Below, one piece after another: positions 8,749-17,343 of a DNA stretch of 64,000 nucleotides. The notes under the pieces are model-generated. The model made no database searches. It was not told where the DNA came from and was given only the letters and a program-made list of their open reading frames with translations. Each line of letters opens with the position of its first letter. Within the stretch, counting starts at the first letter, position 1. Location: positions 8,590,501 through 8,654,500 of the forward strand of contig NZ_CP109434.1 in the NCBI RefSeq assembly GCF_036227105.1. The letters are read 5' to 3'. Source of the stretch: Amycolatopsis sp. NBC_01488 (GTDB lineage: Bacteria; Actinomycetota; Actinomycetes; Mycobacteriales; Pseudonocardiaceae). The position numbers and the translations under genes were made by a program.

Positions 8749-8765
8749 GTTCGACAATTTCGAAC
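8749..8765. promoter_or_regulatory. inverted repeat in divergent GH2 / enoyl-CoA hydratase spacer
   Basis: GTTCGA-N5-TCGAAC, a perfect 6-bp inverted repeat in an AT-richer stretch between the two divergent genes. A TAGTAT hexamer suitable as a -10 lies near 8790. Could be an operator for either gene. No cognate regulator is adjacent. Confidence 0.35.
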
Positions 8766-8820
8766 TGGCGGTGTGCCAAGCGACCGCTTAGTATGGTCTC
8801 CGACCCTCGAGGAGGCGGCC

Positions 8821-9624
8821 TTGACCGAGTCCACAGTGGACGGTGTGCGGTACGCGGCGGACGGCCCGGTCGCCACGCTGACGTTCGACAAGCCGGACCG
8901 CAGCAACGCGATGGACGTCCCCATGCAGGTCCGCTACGGCGGGCTGCTGCGCCAGGCGGACGCCGACCCCGGCGTCCGGGCGGTGGTCGTCACGGGCGCG
9001 GGCAAGGCGTTCTGCCCGGGCGCCGACCTGGGCCTGCTCGACGACCTCGCGGCGGCGCCCCCGGCGTCCGGAAGCGGCCACGAGAACTTCCGCGACGTCC
9101 TGGCGGCCTCGTCGGTGGGGGTCCCGGTGGTGGCGGCGATCAACGGCGGCTGCGCGGGCCTGGGCTTCGTGATCGCCTGCTCGGCGGACGTCCGGTTCGC
9201 CGCGGCGGGCGCGAAGTTCACCACGGCGTTCTCCCGCCGCGGGCTGATCGCGGAGTACGGGATCGCGAAGCTCCTGCCGTCGCTGGTGGGCGAGGGCCGG
9301 GCGCGCGACCTGCTGCTGTCCGGGCGGACGTTCACGGCGGAGCAGGCGCTGCAGTACGGACTGGTCCAGGAGGTGGTCCCGGCGGAGGAGCTGCCGCTGC
9401 GCGCCCACGCGTACGCGACGGAGCTGGCGACGTACAGCGCGCCGAGGTCCATGGCGGTGATGAAGGCGCAGTTCACCCGGGAGGCCCTGCTGCCACTGGA
9501 CGAAGCGGCGCGAGAGGCGACAGCGCTGATGATCGAGTCGTTCGGCCGTCCCGAGCTGGCCGAGGGGCTGGCCAGCTGGAACGACCGCCGGGAACCGAAG
9601 TTCCCACCCCACCCGGCGGAGTGA
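8821..9624 (+). CDS. enoyl-CoA hydratase/isomerase (crotonase family)
   Basis: 267-residue crotonase-fold protein. The first oxyanion-hole segment (TGAGKAFCPGADLGLL) is at about residues 58-73 and the second (INGGCAGLGF) at about 106-115. A Glu in LIAEYGIAKLLP (about 143) sits at the usual catalytic position. It hydrates or isomerises an enoyl-CoA in a beta-oxidation-like pathway in the cytoplasm. TTG at 8821 was chosen because GAGGAGG lies just upstream and homology begins at once; the frame is open further upstream without family similarity. It is monocistronic between a divergent GH2 and a convergent GH92 gene. Confidence 0.88.
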   Translation: MTESTVDGVRYAADGPVATLTFDKPDRSNAMDVPMQVRYGGLLRQADADPGVRAVVVTGAGKAFCPGADLGLLDDLAAAPPASGSGHENFRDVLAASSVGVPVVAAINGGCAGLGFVIACSADVRFAAAGAKFTTAFSRRGLIAEYGIAKLLPSLVGEGRARDLLLSGRTFTAEQALQYGLVQEVVPAEELPLRAHAYATELATYSAPRSMAVMKAQFTREALLPLDEAAREATALMIESFGRPELAEGLASWNDRREPKFPPHPAE

Positions 9625-9640
9625 CCCGGCCGCGGCTCGC

Positions 9641-9676
9641 CGTGAGTGGTGGTCCGGTGCCGGACCACCACTCACG
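9641..9676. terminator. 17-bp-stem bidirectional terminator
   Basis: Stem CGTGAGTGGTGGTCCGG / CCGGACCACCACTCACG with a 2-nt centre, between the convergent enoyl-CoA hydratase and GH92 genes. Its outer arm (CGTGAGTG) matches the 46-bp palindromes at 45, 5580 and 13030, although the inner sequence differs. Confidence 0.8.
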
Positions 9677-9682
9677 ACCGCG

Positions 9683-12337
9683 TCAGCCGCGGGTCCAGCT
9701 CTGGGCCGCGCTCTGGTTGCAGTCGTAGATCTGCAGCTGTGTCCCGTCGGTCGTGGTGCTGCCCGGGTCGTCCAGGCACCTGCCCGACTGGGGGTTCACC
9801 AGTGCTCCCGCGGTGCCCGCCTGCCACTTCTGGGCTCCGGAGCTGTTGCACTGCCACAGCTGGACCTTCGTGCCGTTCGCCGTGCCGCTGTTGCTCACGT
9901 CCAGGCAGCCGCCCTGGGCCTGCAGCGAGCCGTCCGCTGCCGAGAACCACTTCTGGGCTCCGGTCGAGTTGCACGTGTACAGCTGGACGTGCGTGCCGTT
10001 GCCCGTGCCGCTCTGCGCCACGTCCGCGCACTTGCCCGCGAGGCCCGACGTCAGCGGGCCCAGGTGCGGCAACGTCCCGTTGTACGACGGCGGCGGGCTC
10101 GAAGCCGCCCACGACGTGTTCGCCGAGGTTCCCAAGGTGAACGCCAGGGTCCCGCCCGAACCCAGCGCCGACGTCGGCACGTACGCGCTGTTCCACGCCG
10201 AGCCGTTCCACGTGGCGCTCTGGACGTACGGGGCGTTGTCCGCCGCCGCCGGGGCGTTCACCGTCAGCGTGGTGCCGCTCGGCAACGTCACCACCGCCTG
10301 CGTGAACAGCGGGCTGCCCAGCGCCAGGTCGGCCGTCCCCGGCGTCATCGGGTAGAAGCCCAGGGCGGAGAACACGTACCACGCGCTCATCGCGCCGAGG
10401 TCGTCGTTGCCGGCCAGCCCGCCCGGCGCGTCGGTCCAGATCTGGTCCTGGACCTGCCGGACGACCTTCTGCGTCTTGTACGGCTGCCCGACGTAGTCGT
10501 ACTCCCACGGCAGCTCGAGGCTCGGCTCGTTGCCGAGGTCGGCCTGCGACCCGCCGCTGCCGTGGAACCCGGCCAGCACGCTGTCGAGGTAGCTGACCAG
10601 CGACGCGTTGCCGCCGCGCGCCGCGGCGAGGCCCGCCACGTTGAACGGCACCATGCCGGTGTACTGCCAGGACGTGCCCTCGACGAAGTTCGAGCCGCTG
10701 GCCGGGTCGAAGCCGCCGGTCCAGGCGCCGCTCGCGTCCTTGGGCTGCATGAACCCGCTGGAGGAGTTGAAGGTGTTCTTCCAGTTCTGCGCGCGGCCCG
10801 CGTAGAACGCCTGGTTCGCGGTGTCGCCCAGCGCCCCGGCGAACGCCGAGAGCGCGAAGTCCGCCGTGTCGTACTCCAGCTGCGTCGAGACCGGGCCGTA
10901 GAAGTTGCAGCACTGGTAGGTGCCGTTGGCCGGGAGGTAGCCCGGGGCGTTCAGGGCGTTGAGCCCCGGCCGGACGTTGTTGAGCACGCTTGCTTCCTTC
11001 AGCATCGCCTGCAGGGCCGCCGACGTGTCGAAGTTCCGCGCCCCGAAGGCGTAATAGCTCGCGAGGATCGCGGTGCCGGGGTCACCGACCATGACGTAGG
11101 TCTCGCCGTTGTTCTGCGCCCACTTGGGCAGCCCGCCGCCCTGGGCGTAGTCGGCGACCATCGACTGCGCGATGTCGCTCGTCTGCGACGGCGCCAGCAG
11201 CGCGGTCAGCTGCGCTTGCGTGCGGTAGATGTCCCAGCCGGAGAAGTTGGCGTACTGCGCCGAGTGTCCACTCGCGACGGTGTGCACCTGGTTGTCGAAC
11301 CCGATGTACTGCCCGTTGCGGTCGGAGAACACGTTGGGGTGCAGCAGCGAGTGGTAGAGCGCGGTGTAGAAGACGCGTTGCTGCGCCGCGGTGCCGCCGG
11401 CGACCTGGATCCGGCCGAGCAGGGAGTTCCAGCCGTCGTGCGCGGCCTGCTTGGTCGCGGCGAAGTCGAACGCCGGGATGTCGGCCGCGCGGTTGTCGAC
11501 CGCGTTGGCGACCGAGACGTAGGAGATGCCGACCTTGGCCTGCACCGTGCGGTTGGTCGTCGTGTCGAACCGGACGTACGCGCTGCCCGGCCCGGCGTCC
11601 GGCGCGGCCTTGGCCGTCGCGGCTCCGTGCAGCTTCCCGGGTGCCGCCTTCGGGGTCACCGCGGCGGCCGCGGCCGTGCCGCTCGAGCTGAACGGCCGGT
11701 CGAAGACGACGTCGAAGTAGAGGGTGTAGGTGAAGCCCGCGCCGCAGAAGTGCCCGGACGTGACCGAACCGGACACCTCGGTCGGGCTGACCACCGTCCA
11801 CGTCTGGTTCGACGTGCCGTTCTGGCTGCCGTTGAGCTTGAACTGCAGGTTGGCCTGGGACGTCGACGGGAACGTGAACCGGCCGATCCCGGACCGCAGC
11901 GCGGCGGCCAGCTCGGTGTTGACCCCGTTGCCGAGGTTCACCGAGTAGGCGCCCGGGCTCGCGGATTCGTTGCCGTGGCTGAAGGACACGGTCGCGCCGG
12001 TGTTCACCGCGCCGACCGTCGGCAGGATCGGGACGTCGCCGTCGGCGCCGCAGCCGGGGCCCGACAGGTGCGTCAGGCTGAACCCGGTGACGGACGAGTC
12101 GTTGTACTCGTACCCGCCGCCGTCGGGACGGCTGGGCGTGTCGGGGCTCCACTGGAGCATGCCGAACGGGGCGTCCGCGCCGGGGAAGTCGTCGGCGGCG
12201 TTGGACGTGCCGATGAAGGGGTTGACCAGCGACGCGGGATCGGTGACCAGTTGCGCCGCGGAGGCGGGAACGGGGATCAGCCCGGCCAAGGCCAGGACGG
12301 TCGCGGCGGACAGCCGCATGAGGGTACGCAAGACCAT
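9683..12337 (-). CDS. secreted GH92 alpha-mannosidase with C-terminal ricin-B lectin domain
   Basis: 884-residue exported enzyme with a signal peptide at residues 1-27. A GH92 N-terminal beta-sandwich (about 35-250, NPFIGTSNAADDFPGA) is followed by the (alpha/alpha)6 catalytic domain, with GNEPSLELPWEYDY and AGNDDLGAMSAWYVFSALG carrying the conserved acidic and calcium-site residues of this exo-alpha-mannosidase family. A ricin-type beta-trefoil (CBM13) fills about 750-884, with three QxW-like repeats (GAQKWF, GAQKWQ, AAQSWT). It should trim alpha-mannosyl residues from mannan or N-glycans, with the lectin anchoring it to substrate. AAGGA lies upstream of the ATG. A LacI-type palindrome is about 65 bp upstream. 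Confidence 0.93.
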   Translation of the reverse strand: MVLRTLMRLSAATVLALAGLIPVPASAAQLVTDPASLVNPFIGTSNAADDFPGADAPFGMLQWSPDTPSRPDGGGYEYNDSSVTGFSLTHLSGPGCGADGDVPILPTVGAVNTGATVSFSHGNESASPGAYSVNLGNGVNTELAAALRSGIGRFTFPSTSQANLQFKLNGSQNGTSNQTWTVVSPTEVSGSVTSGHFCGAGFTYTLYFDVVFDRPFSSSGTAAAAAVTPKAAPGKLHGAATAKAAPDAGPGSAYVRFDTTTNRTVQAKVGISYVSVANAVDNRAADIPAFDFAATKQAAHDGWNSLLGRIQVAGGTAAQQRVFYTALYHSLLHPNVFSDRNGQYIGFDNQVHTVASGHSAQYANFSGWDIYRTQAQLTALLAPSQTSDIAQSMVADYAQGGGLPKWAQNNGETYVMVGDPGTAILASYYAFGARNFDTSAALQAMLKEASVLNNVRPGLNALNAPGYLPANGTYQCCNFYGPVSTQLEYDTADFALSAFAGALGDTANQAFYAGRAQNWKNTFNSSSGFMQPKDASGAWTGGFDPASGSNFVEGTSWQYTGMVPFNVAGLAAARGGNASLVSYLDSVLAGFHGSGGSQADLGNEPSLELPWEYDYVGQPYKTQKVVRQVQDQIWTDAPGGLAGNDDLGAMSAWYVFSALGFYPMTPGTADLALGSPLFTQAVVTLPSGTTLTVNAPAAADNAPYVQSATWNGSAWNSAYVPTSALGSGGTLAFTLGTSANTSWAASSPPPSYNGTLPHLGPLTSGLAGKCADVAQSGTGNGTHVQLYTCNSTGAQKWFSAADGSLQAQGGCLDVSNSGTANGTKVQLWQCNSSGAQKWQAGTAGALVNPQSGRCLDDPGSTTTDGTQLQIYDCNQSAAQSWTRG

Positions 12338-12399
12338 GACACTTGTCCTTCGCCATTGAGCACAAGTTCAGCCAGCGATCCGGAACGGTCCTCGCGCGC

Positions 12400-12413
12400 T
12401 GACACCGTTGTCA
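12400..12413. promoter_or_regulatory. LacI-family-type operator upstream of GH92
   Basis: TGACACCGTTGTCA, palindromic with one mismatch, inside a slightly larger repeat ACCGTTGTCAACGGT (12404-12418). The TGACAnCGnTGTCA form is a common LacI-family operator in actinomycete glycosidase promoters. It lies about 65 bp from the GH92 start. The regulator is probably elsewhere on the chromosome. Confidence 0.5.
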
Positions 12414-12525
12414 ACGGTCCGTGGTGATCCTGTCGCGTTCCGGACACGACCGGGTGAAGCCGATGACTTTTCCGGCCGCCGCCGTCAGTACTGAAGTCCG
12501 CGAAACCGGCTCGAGGAGACCCACG

Positions 12526-13053
12526 ATGGCGAAATTGCTCTACGGCTTCAGCTGCTCGGTCGACGGCTTCGTCGCCGGCCCGGGCGGCGACATGTCCTGG
12601 CTGACCCCGTACCTCGGCCCGGACCCGCTGGTCGACGAGCTGATCCCGGAGATCGGCGCGCTGCTCGTCGGGCGCCGGACGTTCGGCGGCGACGACCCGC
12701 ACCGCGGCGGTGAAGGCGAGGGCAAGCCGTTCGGCGGCGGCTGGGAGGGCCCGCAGTTCGTGCTCACCCACCGCCCCGCGGCTCCGGCACCCGGGATCAC
12801 GTTCGTCGACAACCTTGTCGGCGCGGTCGACGCGGCGAAGGCGGCGGCGGGCGAGAAGTACGTCAACGTCCTCGGCGCCGACGTCGCCCGGCAGTGCCTC
12901 GAAGCCGGCCTGCTCGACGAGATCCTCGCGCTGCCCGTGCCGGTACTGCTCGGCGACGGCGTCCGGATGTTCGACTACCCCGGCGGCAAGGCCGTCGCGC
13001 TCGAAGTGCTGCGGCCGAACTGGTACCGGGTCGTGAGTGAGAAACAGGGTTAG
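12526..13053 (+). CDS. RibD C-terminal-like dihydrofolate-reductase-fold protein
   Basis: 175-residue protein of the RibD_C / YwjB-YyaP group. The N-terminal strand YGFSCSVDGFVAGPGGDMSW, the LLVGRRTF motif (about 45-52), the NVLGADVARQCLEAGLLDE segment (about 117-135) and VLLGDGVRMF (about 143-152) are typical. Such proteins are NAD(P)H-dependent reductases of unknown substrate. ATG at 12526 was chosen with GAGGAG 8 nt upstream. The last residues VVSEKQG and the TAG stop are encoded by the 46-bp palindrome, so the natural C-terminus has been replaced or extended by the repeat. Confidence 0.82.
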   Translation: MAKLLYGFSCSVDGFVAGPGGDMSWLTPYLGPDPLVDELIPEIGALLVGRRTFGGDDPHRGGEGEGKPFGGGWEGPQFVLTHRPAAPAPGITFVDNLVGAVDAAKAAAGEKYVNVLGADVARQCLEAGLLDEILALPVPVLLGDGVRMFDYPGGKAVALEVLRPNWYRVVSEKQG

Positions 13054-13075
13054 CACACTGTTTCTCACTCACGAC
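13030..13075. repeat. 46-bp palindromic repeat, copy 3
   Basis: Arms GTCGTGAGTGAGAAACAG / CTGTTTCTCACTCACGAC except for one inner mismatch. It provides the stop codon of the RibD-like gene and ends 1 bp before the stop of the convergent carboxyltransferase gene. Confidence 0.85.
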
Positions 13076-13076
13076 C

Positions 13077-14624
13077 CTAGGGCCGCGTGCCGAACGACGG
13101 GCCGCCGAGCAGCTTCGGCAGCACCGCGTAGGCGTCCGGGACCCAGTCGCACAGCCGGGCGCGGGTTTCGCGCGGGTCGATGACGTCCTCGACCGAGAAC
13201 CGCTCCGCGGTGCGGAACGGCGACCGCACGGCGTCCAGGCGCGCGCGGATCTCCTCGATCCGCGCCGCCCGGTCGTCGGCGACGTCGAGTTCCGCGCGGT
13301 AGGCCGCTTCGATGCCGCCCTCGACCGGCAGCGAACCCCAGTCGCCGGACGGCCACGCCCAGCGGCGGACCAGGCGGTGGCGGTTGACCTGGCCCGCGCC
13401 GCCGACGCCGAACACGCGCCGGACGATCACCTCGGCCATCGGCACCCGCGCCTGGTAGACCGCCGTCACCGCGCGGGCGCCGTGGCGGATCGCGCCCGCG
13501 CGTTCGGCGGCCGCGCCGATCACCATGCCCGCCTGGTCGGTCAGCGACACGAGCGGCAGGTGGAAGGTCTCGCAGAGGTCGACGAGCCGCGTCATGACGT
13601 CGGCGCCTTCGGGCGTCAGGGTCGCGCCGCGGTAGGGATCGGTGGCCAGTACGCCGACCGGGTGGCCGTTCAGCCGAGCCAGCCCCGCGTACGCCGAGCC
13701 ACCGGACACGGCGTAGTCGAACACCGAGCCGTCGTCGAAGACACCGTCGAGCAGCGACCGCAGCCGGTAGGGGTGACGGCGGTTGCGCGGCACCAGCGAC
13801 AGCAGTGCCTCGGCACGCCGATCCGCGGGGTCCTCTGTGGACGACACCGGCGGTAGTGCGTCCACAGAGGACGGAAGGTAGGACAGGAACTGCTTCGCGA
13901 CGGCGAAAGCCTCGGCCTCCGACGCCACGATCCGGTCGACCGCGCCGCTGCGCCGGTGGACGTCGGCGCCGCCCAGCTCCTCCTTGGTGAGATCCTCCCC
14001 CGTCGCGTGCTTCACCACCGGCGGCCCGGCGACGAACAGCTGCCCGGCGCCGTCGACCAGGACGTTCAGGTGGGACATCACCGCCCGCGCGGCGCCGAGC
14101 CCGGCGACCGGGCCCAGGCAGAGCGCGACCACCGGCACCGTCGAGAGGTTGGCCACCACGAGGTCCCAGCCGGGGTTGACCGGGACGTAGGTGAACCCGT
14201 GCTGCTCCAGCATCTTGACGCTGCCGCCGCCTCCGGTGCCCTCGATCAGCCGCACCAGCGGCAGCCCGAGCTCGTTCGCGAGCCGCTCGGCGTGGACCTG
14301 CTTCTCCATGATCGCCGCGTCGGCGGCACCACCGCGGACGGTGAAGTCGTCGCCGCCGATGGCCACCCGGCGGCCGTCGAGCTTCGCCGTCCCAATGATG
14401 AAGTTGGCCGGGGTGAACGACTCCAGCGAGCCGTCCACATAGGACGCCGTACCGGCCAGCGCGCCGATTTCGTCGAAGCTGCCGGGGTCGACGAGGGCGG
14501 CGATCCGCTCCCGGACCGTCGAGCGTCCGGCGGCGTGCTGCCGGGCCACCTTCTCCGGCCCGCCCATGCGCTCGGCGAGCTCGCGGCGCCGCGCGATCTC
14601 GTCGACCTCCGGCTGCCAGTTCAT
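13077..14624 (-). CDS. acyl-CoA carboxylase carboxyltransferase (beta) subunit
   Basis: 515-residue carboxyltransferase of the PccB/AccD family. The N-terminal half contains RLIEGTGGGGS and the C-terminal half SLTDQAGMVIG, each with the Gly-rich loops that form oxyanion holes for biotin and acyl-CoA. Length matches stand-alone beta subunits (about 510-550). It would move carboxyl from carboxybiotin to an acyl-CoA. No biotin carboxylase subunit is in the window, so it must pair with one encoded elsewhere, or it could be part of a decarboxylase. Its ATG overlaps the TGA of the upstream SDR (ATGA). Third gene of the operon. Confidence 0.9.
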   Translation of the reverse strand: MNWQPEVDEIARRRELAERMGGPEKVARQHAAGRSTVRERIAALVDPGSFDEIGALAGTASYVDGSLESFTPANFIIGTAKLDGRRVAIGGDDFTVRGGAADAAIMEKQVHAERLANELGLPLVRLIEGTGGGGSVKMLEQHGFTYVPVNPGWDLVVANLSTVPVVALCLGPVAGLGAARAVMSHLNVLVDGAGQLFVAGPPVVKHATGEDLTKEELGGADVHRRSGAVDRIVASEAEAFAVAKQFLSYLPSSVDALPPVSSTEDPADRRAEALLSLVPRNRRHPYRLRSLLDGVFDDGSVFDYAVSGGSAYAGLARLNGHPVGVLATDPYRGATLTPEGADVMTRLVDLCETFHLPLVSLTDQAGMVIGAAAERAGAIRHGARAVTAVYQARVPMAEVIVRRVFGVGGAGQVNRHRLVRRWAWPSGDWGSLPVEGGIEAAYRAELDVADDRAARIEEIRARLDAVRSPFRTAERFSVEDVIDPRETRARLCDWVPDAYAVLPKLLGGPSFGTRP

Positions 14625-15391
14625 TCGGCCTCGAGGGCCGCTTCGACCTTGCGCTGCAGCTTGTTCATCCCGCCGAGCCAGCGGTCGGTCTGCGTCGCGC
14701 GGGCCGCGTAGTAGTCCGCGACCTCGGGGTGGGGCAGCACGAGGAACTGCTTCGCGTCGATGGCCGCGAACAGCGCGTCCGCGACCTGCTCGGGCTCGAT
14801 CGCCGACGCGCCCATCAGCAACTGGCCGGCGGTGCCGGTGCTCTCCAGCATCGCGGTGCGCACGCCCTGCGGGCAGATCGCCTGCACGGTGATGCCGCGG
14901 TGCCGGTAGGTCGCCGACAGCCACTCGGCGAACGCGAGTGCGCCGTGCTTGGTCACCGAGTACGGCGCCGAGCCGAGGCTGGTGAGCAGGCCGGCGGCGG
15001 ACACCGTCGCGATGAAGTGGCCTTGGCCGCGTTCGAGCCACGCGGGCAGCAGCAGGTTGGCCGCGCGGACGTGCGCCATGACGTTGACGTCCCAGGTGCG
15101 CGCCCAGACCTCCTCGGGGCTTTCCGCGCCACCGAAGGGCGCGATGCCCGCGTTGGCACAGAAGACGTCGATCTCGCCGAGGGTCTCGCGGGCGCTGTCG
15201 ATCAGCTTCGCGACGCCTTCGGGGCTCGCGACGTCGCCCGCGAACGCCGTCCCGTTGACCTCTTTCGCGATTTCCGCGGCCTTGTCGCCGTCGAGGTCGG
15301 CGACGAGCACCTGGGCCCCGCCGGCGGCGAAGCGGCGGGCCAGCGCGGCGCCGATGCCGCCGCCACCCCCGGTGACGACGACGCCGGTCAC
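14621..15391 (-). CDS. short-chain dehydrogenase/reductase
   Basis: 256-residue classical SDR. The Rossmann motif TGGGGGIG is at about residues 7-14, NAGIAPFG at about 81-88, and the catalytic Ser...Tyr-x3-Lys is seen as VSAAG ... YSVTKHG at about 140-157. The GTG start overlaps the previous TGA (GTGA), and its own TGA overlaps the carboxyltransferase ATG, so all three genes are translationally coupled. Probably oxidises a hydroxyl on the CoA-bound or lipid substrate of the operon. Substrate unknown. Confidence 0.9.
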   Translation of the reverse strand: MTGVVVTGGGGGIGAALARRFAAGGAQVLVADLDGDKAAEIAKEVNGTAFAGDVASPEGVAKLIDSARETLGEIDVFCANAGIAPFGGAESPEEVWARTWDVNVMAHVRAANLLLPAWLERGQGHFIATVSAAGLLTSLGSAPYSVTKHGALAFAEWLSATYRHRGITVQAICPQGVRTAMLESTGTAGQLLMGASAIEPEQVADALFAAIDAKQFLVLPHPEVADYYAARATQTDRWLGGMNKLQRKVEAALEAE

Positions 15392-16140
15392 AGGCCACCG
15401 CCCAGGGTCACGCCGCCGTCGAGGACCATGGTCTGGCCGGTGATCCAGCCCGCGTCGTCGGACAGCAGGAACGCGACGGCGCCGGCGATGTCGGCCGGCA
15501 CGCCGAGGCGCTTCATCGGGTAGGCCGCGGAGACCTCTTCCTCGCGGCCTTCGTAGAGCGCGGTGGCGAACTTGGTCTTGACGACGGCGGGCGCGACGGC
15601 GTTGACCCGGATCTTCGGGCCCAGCTCGGCGCCGAGCTCGACGGTCAGCCGGATCAGCGCGGCCTTGCTGACGCCGTACATGCCGATGCCGGGCGACGCG
15701 CCGAGGCCCGCGACGGAGGCGACGTTGACGACGGCACCGCCGTGCTCCCCCATCCACGCGTCGCGGGCACGCTTGGTCCAGCCGAGCGGCGCGAGCACGT
15801 TGACGCCGAGGATCTTCGCCGCGGCGGCGGGGTCGATGTCGAGGGTCGGGCCGTAGACGGGGTTGATGCCGGTGTTGTTGACCAGGTAGTCGAGCCGGCC
15901 GAAGGTCTCGATCGTCTTCGCGACGGCCTCGTCCTGGTGGTCGGTGTCGTCGGCCTTGCCGGGCACGAACATGGCGACGTCGGGGCCGCCGAGGGAGTTG
16001 ACGGCCTCTTCGAGGGCCTCGGGCTTGCGCGCGGTGATGCACACCTTGGCCCCGCGCTCGACGAGCGTCTTCGCGATCCCGAGGCCGATGCCCCGGCTGG
16101 CCCCGGTGACGATCGCGACGCGATCCTTGAACGAGTTCAC
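15388..16140 (-). CDS. short-chain dehydrogenase/reductase (FabG-like)
   Basis: 250-residue SDR with TGASRGIG (about 12-19), NNTGINPVYG and the YGVSKAALI active-site motif, ending in GQTMVLDGGVTLGGGL as in FabG-type enzymes. GTG at 16140 was chosen: AAGGAG lies about 10 nt upstream. A GTG 36 nt earlier would encode a basic, non-homologous leader. First gene of the SDR-SDR-carboxyltransferase operon. Two coupled SDRs with a carboxyltransferase suggest a degradative pathway for a hydroxylated acyl-CoA (inference). A weak GGCC-ATTAT-GGCC repeat lies at 16197-16209. Confidence 0.9.
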   Translation of the reverse strand: MNSFKDRVAIVTGASRGIGLGIAKTLVERGAKVCITARKPEALEEAVNSLGGPDVAMFVPGKADDTDHQDEAVAKTIETFGRLDYLVNNTGINPVYGPTLDIDPAAAAKILGVNVLAPLGWTKRARDAWMGEHGGAVVNVASVAGLGASPGIGMYGVSKAALIRLTVELGAELGPKIRVNAVAPAVVKTKFATALYEGREEEVSAAYPMKRLGVPADIAGAVAFLLSDDAGWITGQTMVLDGGVTLGGGL

Positions 16141-16299
16141 GGCTGTGTGTCTCCTTCGCGGTGTGGTACCCGGCACATGCTAAGCAGTCGGTCAGTGGCC
16201 ATTATGGCCGATGCCCCCATGCTCTCAAGCCGACGCACGTCACACCGGACGACTACGCACCGCGCCCCTTCGATCACGCCGGATCGATGCTGAACGGCC

Positions 16300-17169
16300 T
16301 CACCCGGTGGCGGGCAGGGGCGCGGCCATCGCCCAGCGGACGGCCTTGACCAGCGAACTTCCGGCCAAGCGGACCGCCGTGGCCTCCGCCAGCGGCGCGT
16401 ACGGCACCCGCAGCTTCGGCCGCGTCCACGCCGGCAGCATGCCGACCGCCGAGGCGGCCAGCACGGCGTACGGCACCCGCGCGGCCCACGGGATCGGCGG
16501 GGTCAGGAGCAGGAACCGCGCCGCCTGCCGCGCCTGCGCGGTGCCGTGCAGCTCCGGCCGGTACGCCGTGAGAGCGTCGTCGAGCTCCGAGCGCGTCCGG
16601 GGTGGTTCGGGCACCCCGAGCTTGCGGGCGATCACCGCCGTCTCGGCGAGGTAGCGGTCGCAGCCGTCCTCGTCGAGCGGGTTCGCGCCATAACGCTGGT
16701 GGGCGCGCAGGAAGCTGTCGACCTCGGCGATGTGCACCCAGGTGAGCAGGTGCGGGTCGGCGGCCCGGTACCGCCGGCCGTCCGGCGCGACCCCGGCCAC
16801 CCGGCCGTGGACGGCCCGGACCACCGAGACGGCTTCCTCGGCGTCGTCGGCCGTGCCGAACGTCGTCACCGCGAGGAACGTGCTGGTGCGCTGCAGCCGG
16901 CCCCACGGGTCGCCGCGGTACCCGGAGTGCGCGGCCACGGCGGCCATCGCCAGCGGGTGCAGCGACTGCAGGAGCAGCGCGCGCAGGCCGCCGACGAACA
17001 TCGCGGTGTCCCCGTGCACCCGCCGGATCGGGCTGTCCGGCTCGAACCACCGCGGTCCGGGGCTGTCGTGGATGCGAGCCCGGGCGCGGGGACCGTCCGG
17101 GCCGGCCACCCGCGCGAAGAGGGCGTCCCGCACCCGGGCGCGGATCTCCGGCGGTGAGAGCGTCGCCAT
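16300..17169 (-). CDS. DUF2236 / MpaB-family oxygenase
   Basis: 289-residue DUF2236 protein. The conserved His-rich motif LLLQSLHPLAMAAVAAHSGYRGDPWGRLQRT (about 66-96, key residues His72 and His81) and HLLTWVHIAEVDSF (about 139-152) are typical. The family includes latex-clearing proteins and the MpaB oxygenase, haem-dependent enzymes that cleave hydrophobic substrates. A hydrophobic C-terminal stretch could associate with membrane. Monocistronic, with no obvious partner. Confidence 0.85.
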   Translation of the reverse strand: MATLSPPEIRARVRDALFARVAGPDGPRARARIHDSPGPRWFEPDSPIRRVHGDTAMFVGGLRALLLQSLHPLAMAAVAAHSGYRGDPWGRLQRTSTFLAVTTFGTADDAEEAVSVVRAVHGRVAGVAPDGRRYRAADPHLLTWVHIAEVDSFLRAHQRYGANPLDEDGCDRYLAETAVIARKLGVPEPPRTRSELDDALTAYRPELHGTAQARQAARFLLLTPPIPWAARVPYAVLAASAVGMLPAWTRPKLRVPYAPLAEATAVRLAGSSLVKAVRWAMAAPLPATG

Positions 17170-17343
17170 CCCCGCAGTCTAGCTGCAGTTTTCCCGGTGG
17201 GCCGCCGGCGAACGGCTTCCGCTACGCCGGCACCAGCGGGGTACAGCGCGGCCGCCGGCTCCTTCGCGGCCACGCAGCTCCTCGGGTTCGGGCGCGGACT
17301 GTCCTCTTCGGACCGGACACCGCGAAGCAGCCGGACGCGGAGC

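Noticed and set aside
5813..8791. Nearly 3-kb plus-strand open frame opposite the GH2 gene
   Set aside because: Antisense shadow with no domain. The minus-strand GH2 has clear catalytic motifs and a Tat signal.
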